DNA from: Caballeronia sp. dw_276
Lineage (GTDB): Bacteria; Pseudomonadota; Gammaproteobacteria; Burkholderiales; Burkholderiaceae
Direction: 5' to 3'
Length of the DNA: 64,000 nucleotides
Assembly: GCF_018449635.1 (NCBI RefSeq)
Contig: NZ_JAAVUV010000014.1
Coordinates: forward strand, 1 to 64,000
The translations under genes were made by a program, and so were the position numbers. The notes under the pieces are model-generated. The model did not search any database, was not told the origin of the DNA, and saw nothing but the letters and a program-made list of their open reading frames with translations. This document shows positions 34,882 to 44,508 of the stretch, piece after piece (the first letter of the stretch is position 1; every line of letters starts with the position of its first letter).

Positions 34882-34916
34882 CGGGCACTGTGAGAAATCG
34901 CAGTGCCCGTTTTCAT
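34882..34916 (+). terminator. Terminator after tRNA-His
   Basis: CGGGCACTG and CAGTGCCCG form a 9-bp stem with a 10-base loop, followed by TTTTCATTTT. It overlaps the end of the convergent MFS gene. Confidence 0.8.
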
Positions 34917-36367
34917 TTTGAGGCACGGGTTTTTCCCTTGTGCCCACTCACCTCGGCCCCCGCATCCCGGTGCAAGCTGAACAAGTCAGCCACGCCCAGC
35001 AGTCCCACCGCCGCCACGATCAGAAACGCGACGCTGAAATCCGCCGGAGTCACCGTCTGCGAATCGTGGCCATGCATCCATTCGGCCAGCCTCAGCGCGA
35101 TCGCCCCCAACGCGACGCCCACCCCCATCGTCAGTTGAAACAGCGTGCTCGATAACGCCGATGCACCGCTCATCTGCGCCTTGGGGACATCGGCAAAGCT
35201 GAGCGTGTTGAGCGCAGTGAATTGCAGCGAGCGCGACAATCCGCTCGCGAACAGGACAACGACGATGATCCACGTCGGCGTCGTGGGCGCGATCAGGCTC
35301 ATTACCGCCAGCGATATCGCCGCGATCACCCCATTCACGAGCAGCACGGAACGAAAGCCGTAACGCCGGACGATGGGCGTGGTGACGAGTTTCATCAATA
35401 AATTGCCGGCGAAGACGGACAAGGTCAGCAGCCCAGATTGAAACGCATTCAGCCCGAAACCAACCTGGAACATCAGCGGCAGCAGGAAAGGCACGGCGCT
35501 GATCGATACGCGAAAGAGCGACCCGCCGCCCATCGCGACGGCGAAGGTCTTGATCTTCAATGACTTGAGATCGACGACAGGTTCCGGTGTACGCCGCAGA
35601 TGCAACCACGCGCCTGCGCTCGCCAGCACGCCGGTAGCAATCAGCGCGCTTGCAAAGGCCCACGGCGTGCCGTTTCGGCCGATGAGTTCCATCGCGTAAA
35701 GGAGGGTCGTGCACGCCAGACCGCACAGAACGAAGCCCAGGAAGTCGAAACGGCGGCCGGCCTGTTCGCGGGTGTTGTCCAGGTAACGAAGCGCAAGCGC
35801 GAGACCAATGATTCCCAGCGGCAGATTCAGATAAAAGATCCATCGCCAGGACGAGTATGTCGTGATGAAACCGCCCAGAGGCGGACCGATCACCGGCGCG
35901 ACGAGACCGGGCCACGTGATGATCGAGATCGCGCGCATCAGACCGTCCTTGGGCGTCGCGCGCAGCACGGCGAGCCGGCCGACGGGCACCATCATCGCGC
36001 CGCCAATACCCTGAAGCACGCGCGCGGCGGTGAACATCGGCAAGGTGGATGTGAGGCCGCATAGCACCGACGCCACCGTGAACACGGCTATGGCGCTGCC
36101 GAATATGGTGCGCAAACCGAAGCGGTCGGCGGCCCAGCCGCTAATGGGGATAAACACGGCGAGCGTCAGCAAATACGACGTGATGCCCAGGCTCAGGTCC
36201 ACTGGATGCAGCCCGAACGACTGCGCCATCTGCGGCAGCGCAGTCGCGATGATCGTGCCGTCCAGGTTCTCCATGAAGAACGTGGCCGCGACCAGCATCA
36301 CGATAACGGACGATCCGCGCGGGTTTGTCGGCTGCGATGCGTCGCGGGTGAGGTTGGGGGCCTGCAT
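34913..36367 (-). CDS. MFS drug exporter, DHA2 (EmrB/QacA) type
   Basis: The 484-residue protein has about 14 membrane segments. Motif D-like ATFFMENLDGTIIATALP is near the start, and motif C-like GPPLGGFITTYSSWRWIFYL follows later. These are hallmarks of DHA2 drug:H+ antiporters of the MdtD/HsrA branch. Substrate is unknown. The start at 36367 (MQAPNL) has AGGAG 10 bases upstream; the ATG at 36376 has it only 1 base away and is less likely. The next gene upstream is divergent. Confidence 0.88.
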   Translation of the reverse strand: MQAPNLTRDASQPTNPRGSSVIVMLVAATFFMENLDGTIIATALPQMAQSFGLHPVDLSLGITSYLLTLAVFIPISGWAADRFGLRTIFGSAIAVFTVASVLCGLTSTLPMFTAARVLQGIGGAMMVPVGRLAVLRATPKDGLMRAISIITWPGLVAPVIGPPLGGFITTYSSWRWIFYLNLPLGIIGLALALRYLDNTREQAGRRFDFLGFVLCGLACTTLLYAMELIGRNGTPWAFASALIATGVLASAGAWLHLRRTPEPVVDLKSLKIKTFAVAMGGGSLFRVSISAVPFLLPLMFQVGFGLNAFQSGLLTLSVFAGNLLMKLVTTPIVRRYGFRSVLLVNGVIAAISLAVMSLIAPTTPTWIIVVVLFASGLSRSLQFTALNTLSFADVPKAQMSGASALSSTLFQLTMGVGVALGAIALRLAEWMHGHDSQTVTPADFSVAFLIVAAVGLLGVADLFSLHRDAGAEVSGHKGKTRASK

Positions 36368-36538
36368 TGAAGGCATTCTCCTGCGGCACGAATGTAAGCC
36401 AATAAAATATGAACGGAAAGTTTTCCGTCAGGAAAGCGCGATGAACGCGCGAGGCGCTGCAGCAAGGCCCGCGCTATGGTAGCTTCGGCGTCTGGCTCAA
36501 TGCCTTAAAACCTGAACACAACCATGGGGAAGCGCGCG

Positions 36539-37591
36539 ATGGAGTACCGGAAACTCGGTGGAACGGATGTCAACGTCAGCCTGATCGGACTGGGCACGAT
36601 GACCTGGGGCGAACAGAACACGGAAGCCGAAGCGCACGCGCAAATCGATGCCGCGCTCAGCGCCGGCATCAACCTGATCGACGCCGCCGAAATGTATCCG
36701 GTGCCGCCGCGCCCCGAAACGCAAGGGCGCACGGAAGAGTACATCGGCACCTGGCTGCATGCGCATCCGGCCGAACGCGAGAAGATCGTGCTGGCCACGA
36801 AAATCGCCGGTCCGGCGCGTCAGCCGCACAACCCGCGTCATATTCGCGGTGAGAGCAATCAGTTCGACCGAAAGAACCTGACGGAAGCCATCCATTCCAG
36901 CCTCGCCCGGCTGCAGACGGATTACATCGATTTGTATCAGCTGCACTGGCCGGACCGCAGCACGATGACGTTCGGACGCGCGAACTATCCTTGGATCGAA
37001 GACGAATACACGGTGCCTATCGAGGAGACGTTGAGCGTGCTTGGCGAGTTCGTGAAGGCGGGCAAGATCCGGCACGTGGGGGTATCGAACGAGACGCCTT
37101 GGGGTGTCTCGCAGTTCCTCAACGCTGCCGATAAACTCAAGCTGCCGCGCATTGTCAGCATCCAGAATCCGTATAGCCTCGTGAACCGCACATTCGAAGC
37201 AGGGCTCTCCGAATTCACGCACAAGGAAGGAGTCGGCCTGCTCGCGTATTCGCCGATGGCCTTTGGCTGGCTGTCCGGCAAGTACGAAGGCGGCGCGCGC
37301 CCGGATGGCGCGCGCATCACGCTGTTCGAGCGTTTTCAGCGCTACAGCAAGCCGCATGCAGTGAAGGCGGTCAGCGCCTATGTGGAACTTGCCCGGCGTC
37401 ACGGCCTGAGCCCGGCGCAGCTTTCGCTGGCGTTCGTCAACAGCCGGCCGTTCACGACCAGCACGCTGATCGGTGCGACTTCGCTTGCGCAATTGCAGGA
37501 AAATATCGGCAGTGTGGATGTCAAATTGTCCGATGAGATCCTCGCGGAAATCGATGCCATTCACGAGCGTCAGCCCAATCCCGCGCCTTGA
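36539..37591 (+). CDS. Aldo/keto reductase (Tas-like)
   Basis: The 350-residue protein begins MEYRKLGGTDVNVSLIGLGT and has the AKR pattern: LIDAAEMYPVPPRPET (Asp/Tyr), VLATKIAGPARQP (Lys), and DLYQLHWPDRS (His). The long insertion with MTFGRANYPWIEDEY is typical of Tas proteins (AKR11-like). It would reduce an aldehyde or ketone with NADPH; substrate unknown. GGGGAAG lies before the ATG at 36539; an upstream ATG at 36524 is possible. Confidence 0.88.
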   Translation: MEYRKLGGTDVNVSLIGLGTMTWGEQNTEAEAHAQIDAALSAGINLIDAAEMYPVPPRPETQGRTEEYIGTWLHAHPAEREKIVLATKIAGPARQPHNPRHIRGESNQFDRKNLTEAIHSSLARLQTDYIDLYQLHWPDRSTMTFGRANYPWIEDEYTVPIEETLSVLGEFVKAGKIRHVGVSNETPWGVSQFLNAADKLKLPRIVSIQNPYSLVNRTFEAGLSEFTHKEGVGLLAYSPMAFGWLSGKYEGGARPDGARITLFERFQRYSKPHAVKAVSAYVELARRHGLSPAQLSLAFVNSRPFTTSTLIGATSLAQLQENIGSVDVKLSDEILAEIDAIHERQPNPAP

Positions 37592-37887
37592 TCGGTTCAC
37601 CGAAAAGTGTCACGTGCGGCCGTTACGCTGGATGGTAGCGGCTGTTCAGCAACTACGAAAAATTACTGTTTGGGTTCGTTTTTGCATGGTTTCAAGCGTA
37701 GAGTTGTTGTCTCAATCCGTGTCGTAATCGTCTGTCATAAGCCGCGCCGAGCCTTTGGCGGCGCGCGCTTCGCTGTTCTTTGGTGACGCGCCAGTTCTCA
37801 TGGCACTACACTTGCTCGAAGGACCCGGTTGCCCGCTGTGGCGCCTCTCGTGCCTCAGCGCGCCCCACGCAAAAGGAGTCGTCGCTC

Positions 37888-39981
37888 ATGCCGCAAACCC
37901 CCTCGAATTCGTCCGATCTCGACACCCTCGCCATCAACACCATCCGCACGCTGTCCATGGACGCGGTGCAAAAAGCCAATTCGGGACACCCCGGAACGCC
38001 CATGGCCCTCGCGCCGGTCGGGTTTCATCTATGGCAAAACCATCTGCGATATGACCCGGCTGAACCGCTGTGGCCCAATCGCGACCGTTTTGTGTTGTCG
38101 GTCGGTCATGCCTCCATGCTGCTTTATTCGCTGCTGCATCTGACCGGCGTAAAGGCCGTCGACCATGCCGGCAATCCGACGGGCGCTCCAGCGGTATCGC
38201 TGGATGACATCAAGCATTTCCGGCAACTTGACAGCAAGACGCCGGGCCATCCGGAATACCGGATGACAACGGGCGTCGAAACCACCACCGGTCCGCTCGG
38301 GCAGGGTCTCGGTAATAGCGTGGGGATGGCGATGGCCGCGCGCTGGTACGAGGCGCATTTCAACAAGCCGGACGCAAAGATTTTCGACTATCACGTGTAC
38401 ACGCTTTGTGGCGATGGCGACATGATGGAAGGCATCTCGCACGAAGCGGCATCGATGGCCGGACACCTGAAGTTGTCCAACCTGATCTGGATCTACGACA
38501 GCAACCGCGTGACTATCGAAGGGCATACGGATCTGGCGTATAGCGACGACGTGGAAACACGTTTCAAGGGATACCACTGGAATACGCTCCATGTGGACGA
38601 CGCCAACGACGCCGGCGCGCTCGAAGCCGCGTTGAACCAGGCGAAGGCCAGCACCGACAAGCCGACGCTGATCGTGGTGAAGAGCATCATCGGCTGGGGC
38701 GCGCCGCATAAACAGGACACGTCGGCGGCGCATGGCGAGCCGCTCGGCGTGGATGAAATCAAGCTCGCGAAGAAGTTCTATGGCTGGCCGGAAGACGCGA
38801 GCTTCCTGGTGCCGGACGGCGTGTACGCGCACTTCAATGAAGGCTTCGGTGCACGCGGGAAAGCAGCGCGCGAAGCTTGGCAGAAGAGCTTCGATGAATA
38901 CTCGAAGAAATATCCCGAACTGGCGAAGGAGTTTGCGCAGATCGAAGAGCACGAGTTGCCGGAAGGCTGGGACGCGGACATTCCGGTTTTCGATGCCGAC
39001 GCCAAAGGGGTTGCTTCGCGCGAATCGTCAGGCAAGGTCTTGAATGCGATCGCGAAACGTATTCCGTGGATGATCGGCGGCTCGGCAGACTTGTCGCCAT
39101 CGACGAAAACCGATCTGAAATTCGAGGGCGCGGGAAGCTTCGAGTACGACAACTACGCCGGCCGGAACCTGCATTTCGGCATTCGCGAACACGTGATGGG
39201 CGCGATCTGCAACGGACTTGCTTTGTCGAACCTGCGTCCTTACGGCTCGACTTTCCTGATTTTCAGCGACTACATGAAGCCGCCGATCCGTCTCTCGGCG
39301 ATCATGGAAGTACCCGTGGTTTATGTGTTCACGCACGATTCCATTGGTGTGGGCGAGGATGGTCCGACGCACCAGCCGATCGAACAACTTGCCTCATTGC
39401 GCGGCGTACCAGGCTTGAGCACGTTCCGTCCGGGCGATGCCAACGAGGTCGGCGAAGCGTGGCGCTTCGCGTTGAAGCAACCGCAGACGCCGGCTTGTAT
39501 CGTGGTGTCGCGTCAGCCGATGCCAACCTTCGACCGCTCGAAATATGCGTCGGCGAAGGGCGTGCACAAGGGCGCCTACATTCTCGCCGATGCCGACAAC
39601 GGCAAGAAGCCCGAAGTCATCCTGATGGGCACGGGTACGGAAGTTGGCGTGTGTGTCGAAACATACGAGAAGCTCAAGGCCGAAGGTATTTCCGCGCGCG
39701 TGGTGTCCATGCCGTCGTGGGATGTGTTCGAGAAGCAGGACATGGCGTACAAGGAGTCGGTGTTGCCGCCGGACGTGCACGCGCGTGTGTGCGTGGAGCA
39801 AGCAGGGTCGCTCGGCTGGGATCGATATGTCGGGCGTCTCGGTTCGGAGATCGTGATGCATACGTTCGGGGCATCAGCGCCGCTCGCCGACTTGAAGAAG
39901 AAGTTTGGCTTTACACCGGACCATGTCTACGAAGAAGCCAAGAAGCAAATCGAACGCGTCAAAACCAGCCATAAGGAGTAA
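37888..39981 (+). CDS. tktA: Transketolase
   Basis: The 697-residue protein has the transketolase landmarks: KANSGHPGTPMALAPVGFHL, GHASMLLYSLLHLTG, and the thiamin pyrophosphate motif GDGDMMEGISHEAASMAGHL. Later HDSIGVGEDGPTHQPIE marks the active-site His region. It moves two-carbon ketol units in the pentose phosphate pathway with TPP and divalent metal. AAAAGGAG lies 10 bases before the ATG at 37888; the frame opens at 37780 but that part is unrelated. It is followed 6 bp later by gnd. Confidence 0.96.
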   Translation: MPQTPSNSSDLDTLAINTIRTLSMDAVQKANSGHPGTPMALAPVGFHLWQNHLRYDPAEPLWPNRDRFVLSVGHASMLLYSLLHLTGVKAVDHAGNPTGAPAVSLDDIKHFRQLDSKTPGHPEYRMTTGVETTTGPLGQGLGNSVGMAMAARWYEAHFNKPDAKIFDYHVYTLCGDGDMMEGISHEAASMAGHLKLSNLIWIYDSNRVTIEGHTDLAYSDDVETRFKGYHWNTLHVDDANDAGALEAALNQAKASTDKPTLIVVKSIIGWGAPHKQDTSAAHGEPLGVDEIKLAKKFYGWPEDASFLVPDGVYAHFNEGFGARGKAAREAWQKSFDEYSKKYPELAKEFAQIEEHELPEGWDADIPVFDADAKGVASRESSGKVLNAIAKRIPWMIGGSADLSPSTKTDLKFEGAGSFEYDNYAGRNLHFGIREHVMGAICNGLALSNLRPYGSTFLIFSDYMKPPIRLSAIMEVPVVYVFTHDSIGVGEDGPTHQPIEQLASLRGVPGLSTFRPGDANEVGEAWRFALKQPQTPACIVVSRQPMPTFDRSKYASAKGVHKGAYILADADNGKKPEVILMGTGTEVGVCVETYEKLKAEGISARVVSMPSWDVFEKQDMAYKESVLPPDVHARVCVEQAGSLGWDRYVGRLGSEIVMHTFGASAPLADLKKKFGFTPDHVYEEAKKQIERVKTSHKE

Positions 39982-39987
39982 GCGGCC

Positions 39988-40974
39988 ATGCAGATAGGAA
40001 TCGTTGGACTGGGCAGGATGGGCGCGAACATCGCGCGTCGTCTCATGCGAGGCAATCAGACCTGCGTGGTCTACGACCATAACCCGGACGCAACGCAGGC
40101 CGTGGTCGCCGACGGCGCGACGGGCTCGAGCAATCTGGGCGATCTCGTACAGAAACTCGCCGCGCCGCGCACGGTCTGGCTGATGCTGCCGGCCGGCAAG
40201 ATCACCGAAGATTCCATGAACGACCTGTACGAGATTCTGGAAGCGGGTGACACGATCATCGACGGCGGCAACAGCTTTTATAAAGACGACATCATTCACG
40301 CGGCGAAGCTCAAGCAAAAGGGCATTCATTTCGTCGATGTGGGTACGTCGGGTGGCGTCTGGGGACTGGAACGCGGCTATTGCATGATGATTGGCGGCGA
40401 GAAAGACGTGGTGCAGCGCCTTGATCCGATCTTCTCCGTGCTCGCACCGGGACGCGGCGACATTCCCGAAACGCCCAACCGCGAAGGCCGCGATGCGCGC
40501 GTTGAGAACGGCTACATGTATGTCGGCCCGGTTGGCTCGGGGCACTTCGTGAAGATGGTGCACAACGGCATCGAGTACGGTCTGATGCAGGCGTATGCCG
40601 AAGGCTTCGACATCCTGAAGCACAAGTCGTCGACGGATCTGCCGGAAGCGCAGCGCTACGACCTCGATCTCGCCGATGTGGCCGAAGTCTGGCGGCGTGG
40701 CAGCGTGGTGTCGTCGTGGCTGCTGGATTTGACGGCGGGCGCGCTGGCAGGGAACGTCACGCTCGATAAGTATTCGAGCGAAGTCGCCGATAGTGGCGAA
40801 GGGCGCTGGACCATCGAGGCGGCGATCGAGGAAGCAGTGCCGGCGCAGGTCTTGTCGGCGGCGCTTTACACGCGCTTCCGTTCTCGCGATGGCAACTCGT
40901 TCGCCGACCGGATGTTATCGGCAATGCGATTCGGCTTCGGCGGTCACAAGGAGTTCACGCCGGGTTTGAAGTGA
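39988..40974 (+). CDS. gnd: 6-phosphogluconate dehydrogenase, short NAD-type form
   Basis: The 328-residue protein has the Rossmann motif GIVGLGRMGANIARRLMRG and the 6PGDH catalytic regions DVGTSGGVWGLERGYCMMIGG, VGSGHFVKMVHNGIEYG. It is the short (about 300-330) form, in contrast to the 470-residue enteric enzyme. Short enzymes often prefer NAD. It oxidatively decarboxylates 6-phosphogluconate to ribulose 5-phosphate, the substrate side of transketolase next to it. Cotranscribed with tktA (6 bp gap; AAGGAG present). Confidence 0.92.
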   Translation: MQIGIVGLGRMGANIARRLMRGNQTCVVYDHNPDATQAVVADGATGSSNLGDLVQKLAAPRTVWLMLPAGKITEDSMNDLYEILEAGDTIIDGGNSFYKDDIIHAAKLKQKGIHFVDVGTSGGVWGLERGYCMMIGGEKDVVQRLDPIFSVLAPGRGDIPETPNREGRDARVENGYMYVGPVGSGHFVKMVHNGIEYGLMQAYAEGFDILKHKSSTDLPEAQRYDLDLADVAEVWRRGSVVSSWLLDLTAGALAGNVTLDKYSSEVADSGEGRWTIEAAIEEAVPAQVLSAALYTRFRSRDGNSFADRMLSAMRFGFGGHKEFTPGLK

Positions 40975-40991
40975 CCTTAACGTAGAAGTTG

Positions 40992-41027
40992 AAAAGCCGC
41001 TCATGCGTAAGCCGAGCGGCTTTTTTT
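40992..41027. terminator. Bidirectional terminator between gnd and nodJ
   Basis: AAGCCGCTC and GAGCGGCTT form a 9-bp stem with an 11-base loop and a T7 run; A-run on the other side. Confidence 0.85.
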
Positions 41028-41029
41028 GG

Positions 41030-41890
41030 TCATCGCATCATGCGTCGCCGGAACAGAAACGCGCAGATGAAAAACGGGATGATTGCATAAGCCACGAGCA
41101 CTGCAATATGCAGGATGAGTTGCTCGGGCGGCCGATCCAGCATCGCAGGGCGGATCAACGCAACCGCGTGCGACAGCGGCAGCAACAACGACACGTGCTG
41201 AGCAAGCGCCGGCAACTGCGTCAACGGAAAAAACACGCCGGAAAGCAGCAACATGGGCGTGAGCGCGAGCGTCTGGTAAAACATGAAAAAGTCATAGCTC
41301 GGCGCGAGCGCGGTCACGATCATCGCCGTGCTTGAAAACGCCAGGCCGGTCAGGACGATTACCGGCAATGCGTAGAGCATCGAGGGGAAACTCGCGTAAC
41401 CCAGCACGCCCGCGACCAGCATGATCGCAACACCCGAAAGCACCGATTTGCTCGCGGCCCAGACAACTTCGGCCAGCACAATATCGCCGAGCGTCAAAGG
41501 CGTATGCATGATCGCCTCCCACGTGCGCTGGACGTGCATGCGGGAGAAGCCGGAATACATGGCTTCGAAACTCGCCGACATCATTACGCTCGACGCCACC
41601 GTGCCCGCCGCCAGGAACGCGATGTACGACACGCCGTCCACGTGTCCGACCATCAGTCCAAGTCCGAGGCCGAGTCCGAACAGATAGATCATGGGGTCGG
41701 CGAGATTGCCGAACATCGAGGCGATCGCGAGCTTTCTCCACACAAGATAGTTGCGCCGCCAGACCGAAATCCAGTTTGTCGCGTTCGCCGGCATGGACGA
41801 CAGGAACGGCTCGTGGTCGGGCTTCTGCACTGGCTTTTGTACAGTGCGCGAGGGAACGTTCGCGGCGTTGGTTTGCGGTTTGCTCGACAT
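41030..41890 (-). CDS. nodJ: ABC-2 permease, NodJ family
   Basis: The 286-residue protein has six membrane segments and the NodJ pattern VWRRNYLVWRKLAIASMFGN, GLGLGLGLMVGHVDGVSYI, and RTWEAIMHTPLTLGDIVLAE. With the NodI ATPase it forms an exporter; in rhizobia this family secretes Nod factors. No nod genes are here, so a housekeeping export role in this lineage is more likely. The first 30 residues are a variable, Pro/Lys-rich leader. It is 3 bp downstream of nodI on the minus strand. Confidence 0.85.
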   Translation of the reverse strand: MSSKPQTNAANVPSRTVQKPVQKPDHEPFLSSMPANATNWISVWRRNYLVWRKLAIASMFGNLADPMIYLFGLGLGLGLMVGHVDGVSYIAFLAAGTVASSVMMSASFEAMYSGFSRMHVQRTWEAIMHTPLTLGDIVLAEVVWAASKSVLSGVAIMLVAGVLGYASFPSMLYALPVIVLTGLAFSSTAMIVTALAPSYDFFMFYQTLALTPMLLLSGVFFPLTQLPALAQHVSLLLPLSHAVALIRPAMLDRPPEQLILHIAVLVAYAIIPFFICAFLFRRRMMR

Positions 41891-41893
41891 CGA

Positions 41894-42841
41894 CTAGTCC
41901 ACCATCTCGCGCCCGGTCAGGCGCAAAAACACGTCTTCAAGATTCGCCGGCCTGTGCAGATAGCGCACGCCCGGACGGCCCTTTACCCGCTGATGCACGG
42001 GCGCGGGGTCATCGACATAACAAAACAGCGTTTCGCCGCTGATTTCCATCCGGCCCACGAAAGGCGTGAGTTCATCGCGCAATGCTTGCGGATCGGGGCC
42101 GTAGATCTCGATTACGTCGCAGCCGATCACGCGTTCGATCAGCTCGTCCGGCTTGCCTTCCGCGACCTTGCGCCCTTCCTCGATCACACATAGCCGGTCG
42201 CAAAGCCTTTCGGCCTCTTCCATGAAGTGCGTAGTGAGAAGAATGGTCTTGCCGCGCGAAAGCAGCGAGCGCAACCGCTCCCAGATAAGGTGACGCGCTT
42301 GAGGATCTAGACCGGTGGTGGGTTCGTCCATGACGAGGACATCGGGGTCGTTCACGAGCGCACGCGCGAGCGTCAGCCGCCGCTTCATCCCGCCCGACAA
42401 CTCGCCGACCCGCGCGTTCGCCTTGCTTTCCAGGCGCGCAAATTCCAGCAGTGACGGAACGACGTCCTCGATTTCGCCCCCGCTCATGCCGAAATACCGG
42501 CCGAAGATCAGCAAGTTTTCTCGCACGGTGAAATCGGGGTCGAGATTGTCGAATTGCGGAACAACGCCCACGCGCCGCCGCGCGTAGCGCGCTCGGGACG
42601 GGATGGGTTCATCGACCAGGCGAATCGTGCCGGCATCCGGCGCAGCAAGCCCGAGCAGCATCTTGAGCGTGGTTGTCTTGCCCGCGCCGTTGGGCCCGAG
42701 CAGGCCGAAGCACTCGCCGGGCTGCACATGAAACGACAGTCCGTCGACTACGGTCTTGTCGCCATAGTGCTTCCGGACATCGATAAATTCGATGGCCGGA
42801 CTTACCAGCGTGTCCTGGGATAAAACTGCTGCGTCTGCCAT
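41894..42841 (-). CDS. nodI: ABC transporter ATPase, NodI family
   Basis: The 315-residue protein has Walker A GPNGAGKTT near residue 48, signature LSGGMKRRLTLARAL near 150 and Walker B LVMDEPTTGLDP. The DRI-type DRA/NodI region FGLLGPNGAGKTTTLKMLLG and the C-terminal REMVD tail fit NodI. It powers the NodJ permease encoded 3 bp downstream. Its name is by family; involvement in nodulation is not implied. Confidence 0.85.
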   Translation of the reverse strand: MADAAVLSQDTLVSPAIEFIDVRKHYGDKTVVDGLSFHVQPGECFGLLGPNGAGKTTTLKMLLGLAAPDAGTIRLVDEPIPSRARYARRRVGVVPQFDNLDPDFTVRENLLIFGRYFGMSGGEIEDVVPSLLEFARLESKANARVGELSGGMKRRLTLARALVNDPDVLVMDEPTTGLDPQARHLIWERLRSLLSRGKTILLTTHFMEEAERLCDRLCVIEEGRKVAEGKPDELIERVIGCDVIEIYGPDPQALRDELTPFVGRMEISGETLFCYVDDPAPVHQRVKGRPGVRYLHRPANLEDVFLRLTGREMVD

Positions 42842-43229
42842 GCGTTAGAACTCGGCGTCGGGTCAGGAAACAAGCTGACTAGTTTAATCGATTGCACCAG
42901 CGCGGCGCGTCGTTGGACGCGACGTGCACTGCGTGTGCGCATGCGGGCTATTTGGCGGTCCCTAAACGGCTTGCCAGAAATAGTGGTGATCGTCTGTATC
43001 GCATGCCCATCAAGGGATTGCGGGTGCTGGCACGCTGCGCGCTTCGGGATTTTCCAACGAAGCACATGCATTAGCGTTTTCCATCGTTGCAAGCGGTTTG
43101 GCGACGCACCATGATGACGGCAACGCGACCGGGGTTTTGCCACTTACTTTGCACGGGGCACGACCCGCAACACGTTGACGATTGTTTTTTCGATGCCCTT
43201 TGCTGCCACGAGCAGCGCGGAGAACCACC
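42842..43229. other. 388-bp divergent region between nodI and usp
   Basis: It must hold promoters for both genes. No regulator site or gene was recognised; no TTGAT-N4-ATCAA motif is present even though universal stress genes often have one. Confidence 0.4.
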
Positions 43230-43736
43230 ATGGCAAGCTACCGAAAAATTCTGCTGTGCTACGACGGCTCCCGCGAAGGTCGAAAGGCGCTACGCGACGG
43301 CGCCAACCTCGCGCTCGAGCTGAAAGCTGAAACGCACTTGCTGGCTGTCGTCGATATGCGCTCCAGCATTGCGCAAAGCGCGGGCCTTCTCACCGATATG
43401 GCTTGCGGGCGCTTCGAAGACGCGGCCCGCGACATCCTGCGCGAAGGCGTGGAGTGGCTGACCGAGCGTGGAGTACACGCCGAGGGTCATTTTGCGTTTG
43501 GCCATCCTATCGATGAAATTGCCGGACTTGCGCAAAGCCTGCAGGTCGATCTTGTGGTTGTGGGACATCGTTGCCGCACAGGCCTCGCCCGGTGGTGGAT
43601 GGGCGCTGGCAACACGCCGCTGATGGACCGCGTGTCGTGCAGTATTTTAGTGGCGGTTTCGCCGACTGGATCTACTGCCGAACAGGAAGATGCAGCACAT
43701 GCCGCAGTGCCTGTGAAGGCCGAAGTCAACGTGTGA
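43230..43736 (+). CDS. Universal stress protein, UspA family
   Basis: The 168-residue protein begins MASYRKILLCYDGSREGRKA, with the UspA nucleotide-fold start and LALELKAETHLLAVVD. The end has LVVVGHRCRTGLARWWMG followed by SCSILVAV; the G-x2-G-x9-G(S/T) ATP motif is only partly kept. GCGGAGA precedes the ATG at 43230. The role would be stress survival; its regulation is not evident. Confidence 0.88.
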   Translation: MASYRKILLCYDGSREGRKALRDGANLALELKAETHLLAVVDMRSSIAQSAGLLTDMACGRFEDAARDILREGVEWLTERGVHAEGHFAFGHPIDEIAGLAQSLQVDLVVVGHRCRTGLARWWMGAGNTPLMDRVSCSILVAVSPTGSTAEQEDAAHAAVPVKAEVNV

Positions 43737-43760
43737 AACGACACGGCCGGGTTTGTCGGT

Positions 43761-44384
43761 TCAAGTCCCGCTCAACTCGATACCCACGAGCTTCCACGAG
43801 AATAGGCCATAGCGCCTGAGGACGGCTGAATAGCGCGCGTCTCCAGCGCCGTGCTGGTAATTCACCGCGAACGTGTCGAAGCTTCTATAGCCTGCCGTGG
43901 TTGCAGGCGGTTGTTTTGGCGCGGGCTGAGCCGGCGCGCTGGCAACGGGCGGTGGCGTTTGCGGAGAGCCTGGCGCTGTTCCAGCGTTTGCGGAATCCGC
44001 CGAAGGCGGGGCTGGCGGTTTTTCACCAGGATCGCCTCGCGGTGGCATGCCGTTCAGGATTGCTGCTACGCCATCTGGCGTGGCGTACGAATCCACGAGT
44101 GGCCCGATCAGCGCGGCGCCGATCATTGCGCCTAGCAGCGCTAGCGGATTGCCGCTTTTTTGTACATCGATCTTGCGCGTGAGCAGTTGCCCGACCTGTT
44201 CCTTCAGGCTCTCCCGCAGCAGCGGAAAATCGACATAGGTGTTGACTGTTTCGGCGTCACGTGCATCGGCGGCGCGTTTCATCCTGTCGAGCGCGATATA
44301 AGGTGATGCATAAAGCAGCCCGAGCACGGCGATGAGCGCAATCACGATCACTGCGGCGAAAACCGCTTTGCTGGTACGAGACAT
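43761..44384 (-). CDS. DUF2939 family membrane-anchored protein
   Basis: The 207-residue protein has an N-terminal TM (SKAVFAAVIVIALIAVLGLLYASPY), then the DUF2939 pattern SPYIALDRMKRAADARDAETVNTYVDFPLLRESLKEQV in pieces, and ends RYSAVLRRYGLFSWKLVGIEL. A Pro-rich linker (about residues 130-165, QTPPPVASAPAQPAPKQPP) separates the two. Function of DUF2939 is unknown. It converges with usp. Start at 44384 begins the TM; the frame opens earlier. Confidence 0.78.
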   Translation of the reverse strand: MSRTSKAVFAAVIVIALIAVLGLLYASPYIALDRMKRAADARDAETVNTYVDFPLLRESLKEQVGQLLTRKIDVQKSGNPLALLGAMIGAALIGPLVDSYATPDGVAAILNGMPPRGDPGEKPPAPPSADSANAGTAPGSPQTPPPVASAPAQPAPKQPPATTAGYRSFDTFAVNYQHGAGDARYSAVLRRYGLFSWKLVGIELSGT

Positions 44385-44508
44385 TCGCGATGGAGCCTTT
44401 GTGCAATTGAGGTGGGTTACTGCAAATAATCCCATTAACAATCTCAATTGACCGTGCCGCCGCAAAATCTATCCCTCAAACTCACCAGCAACGGGAATCA
44501 CCCGCACG

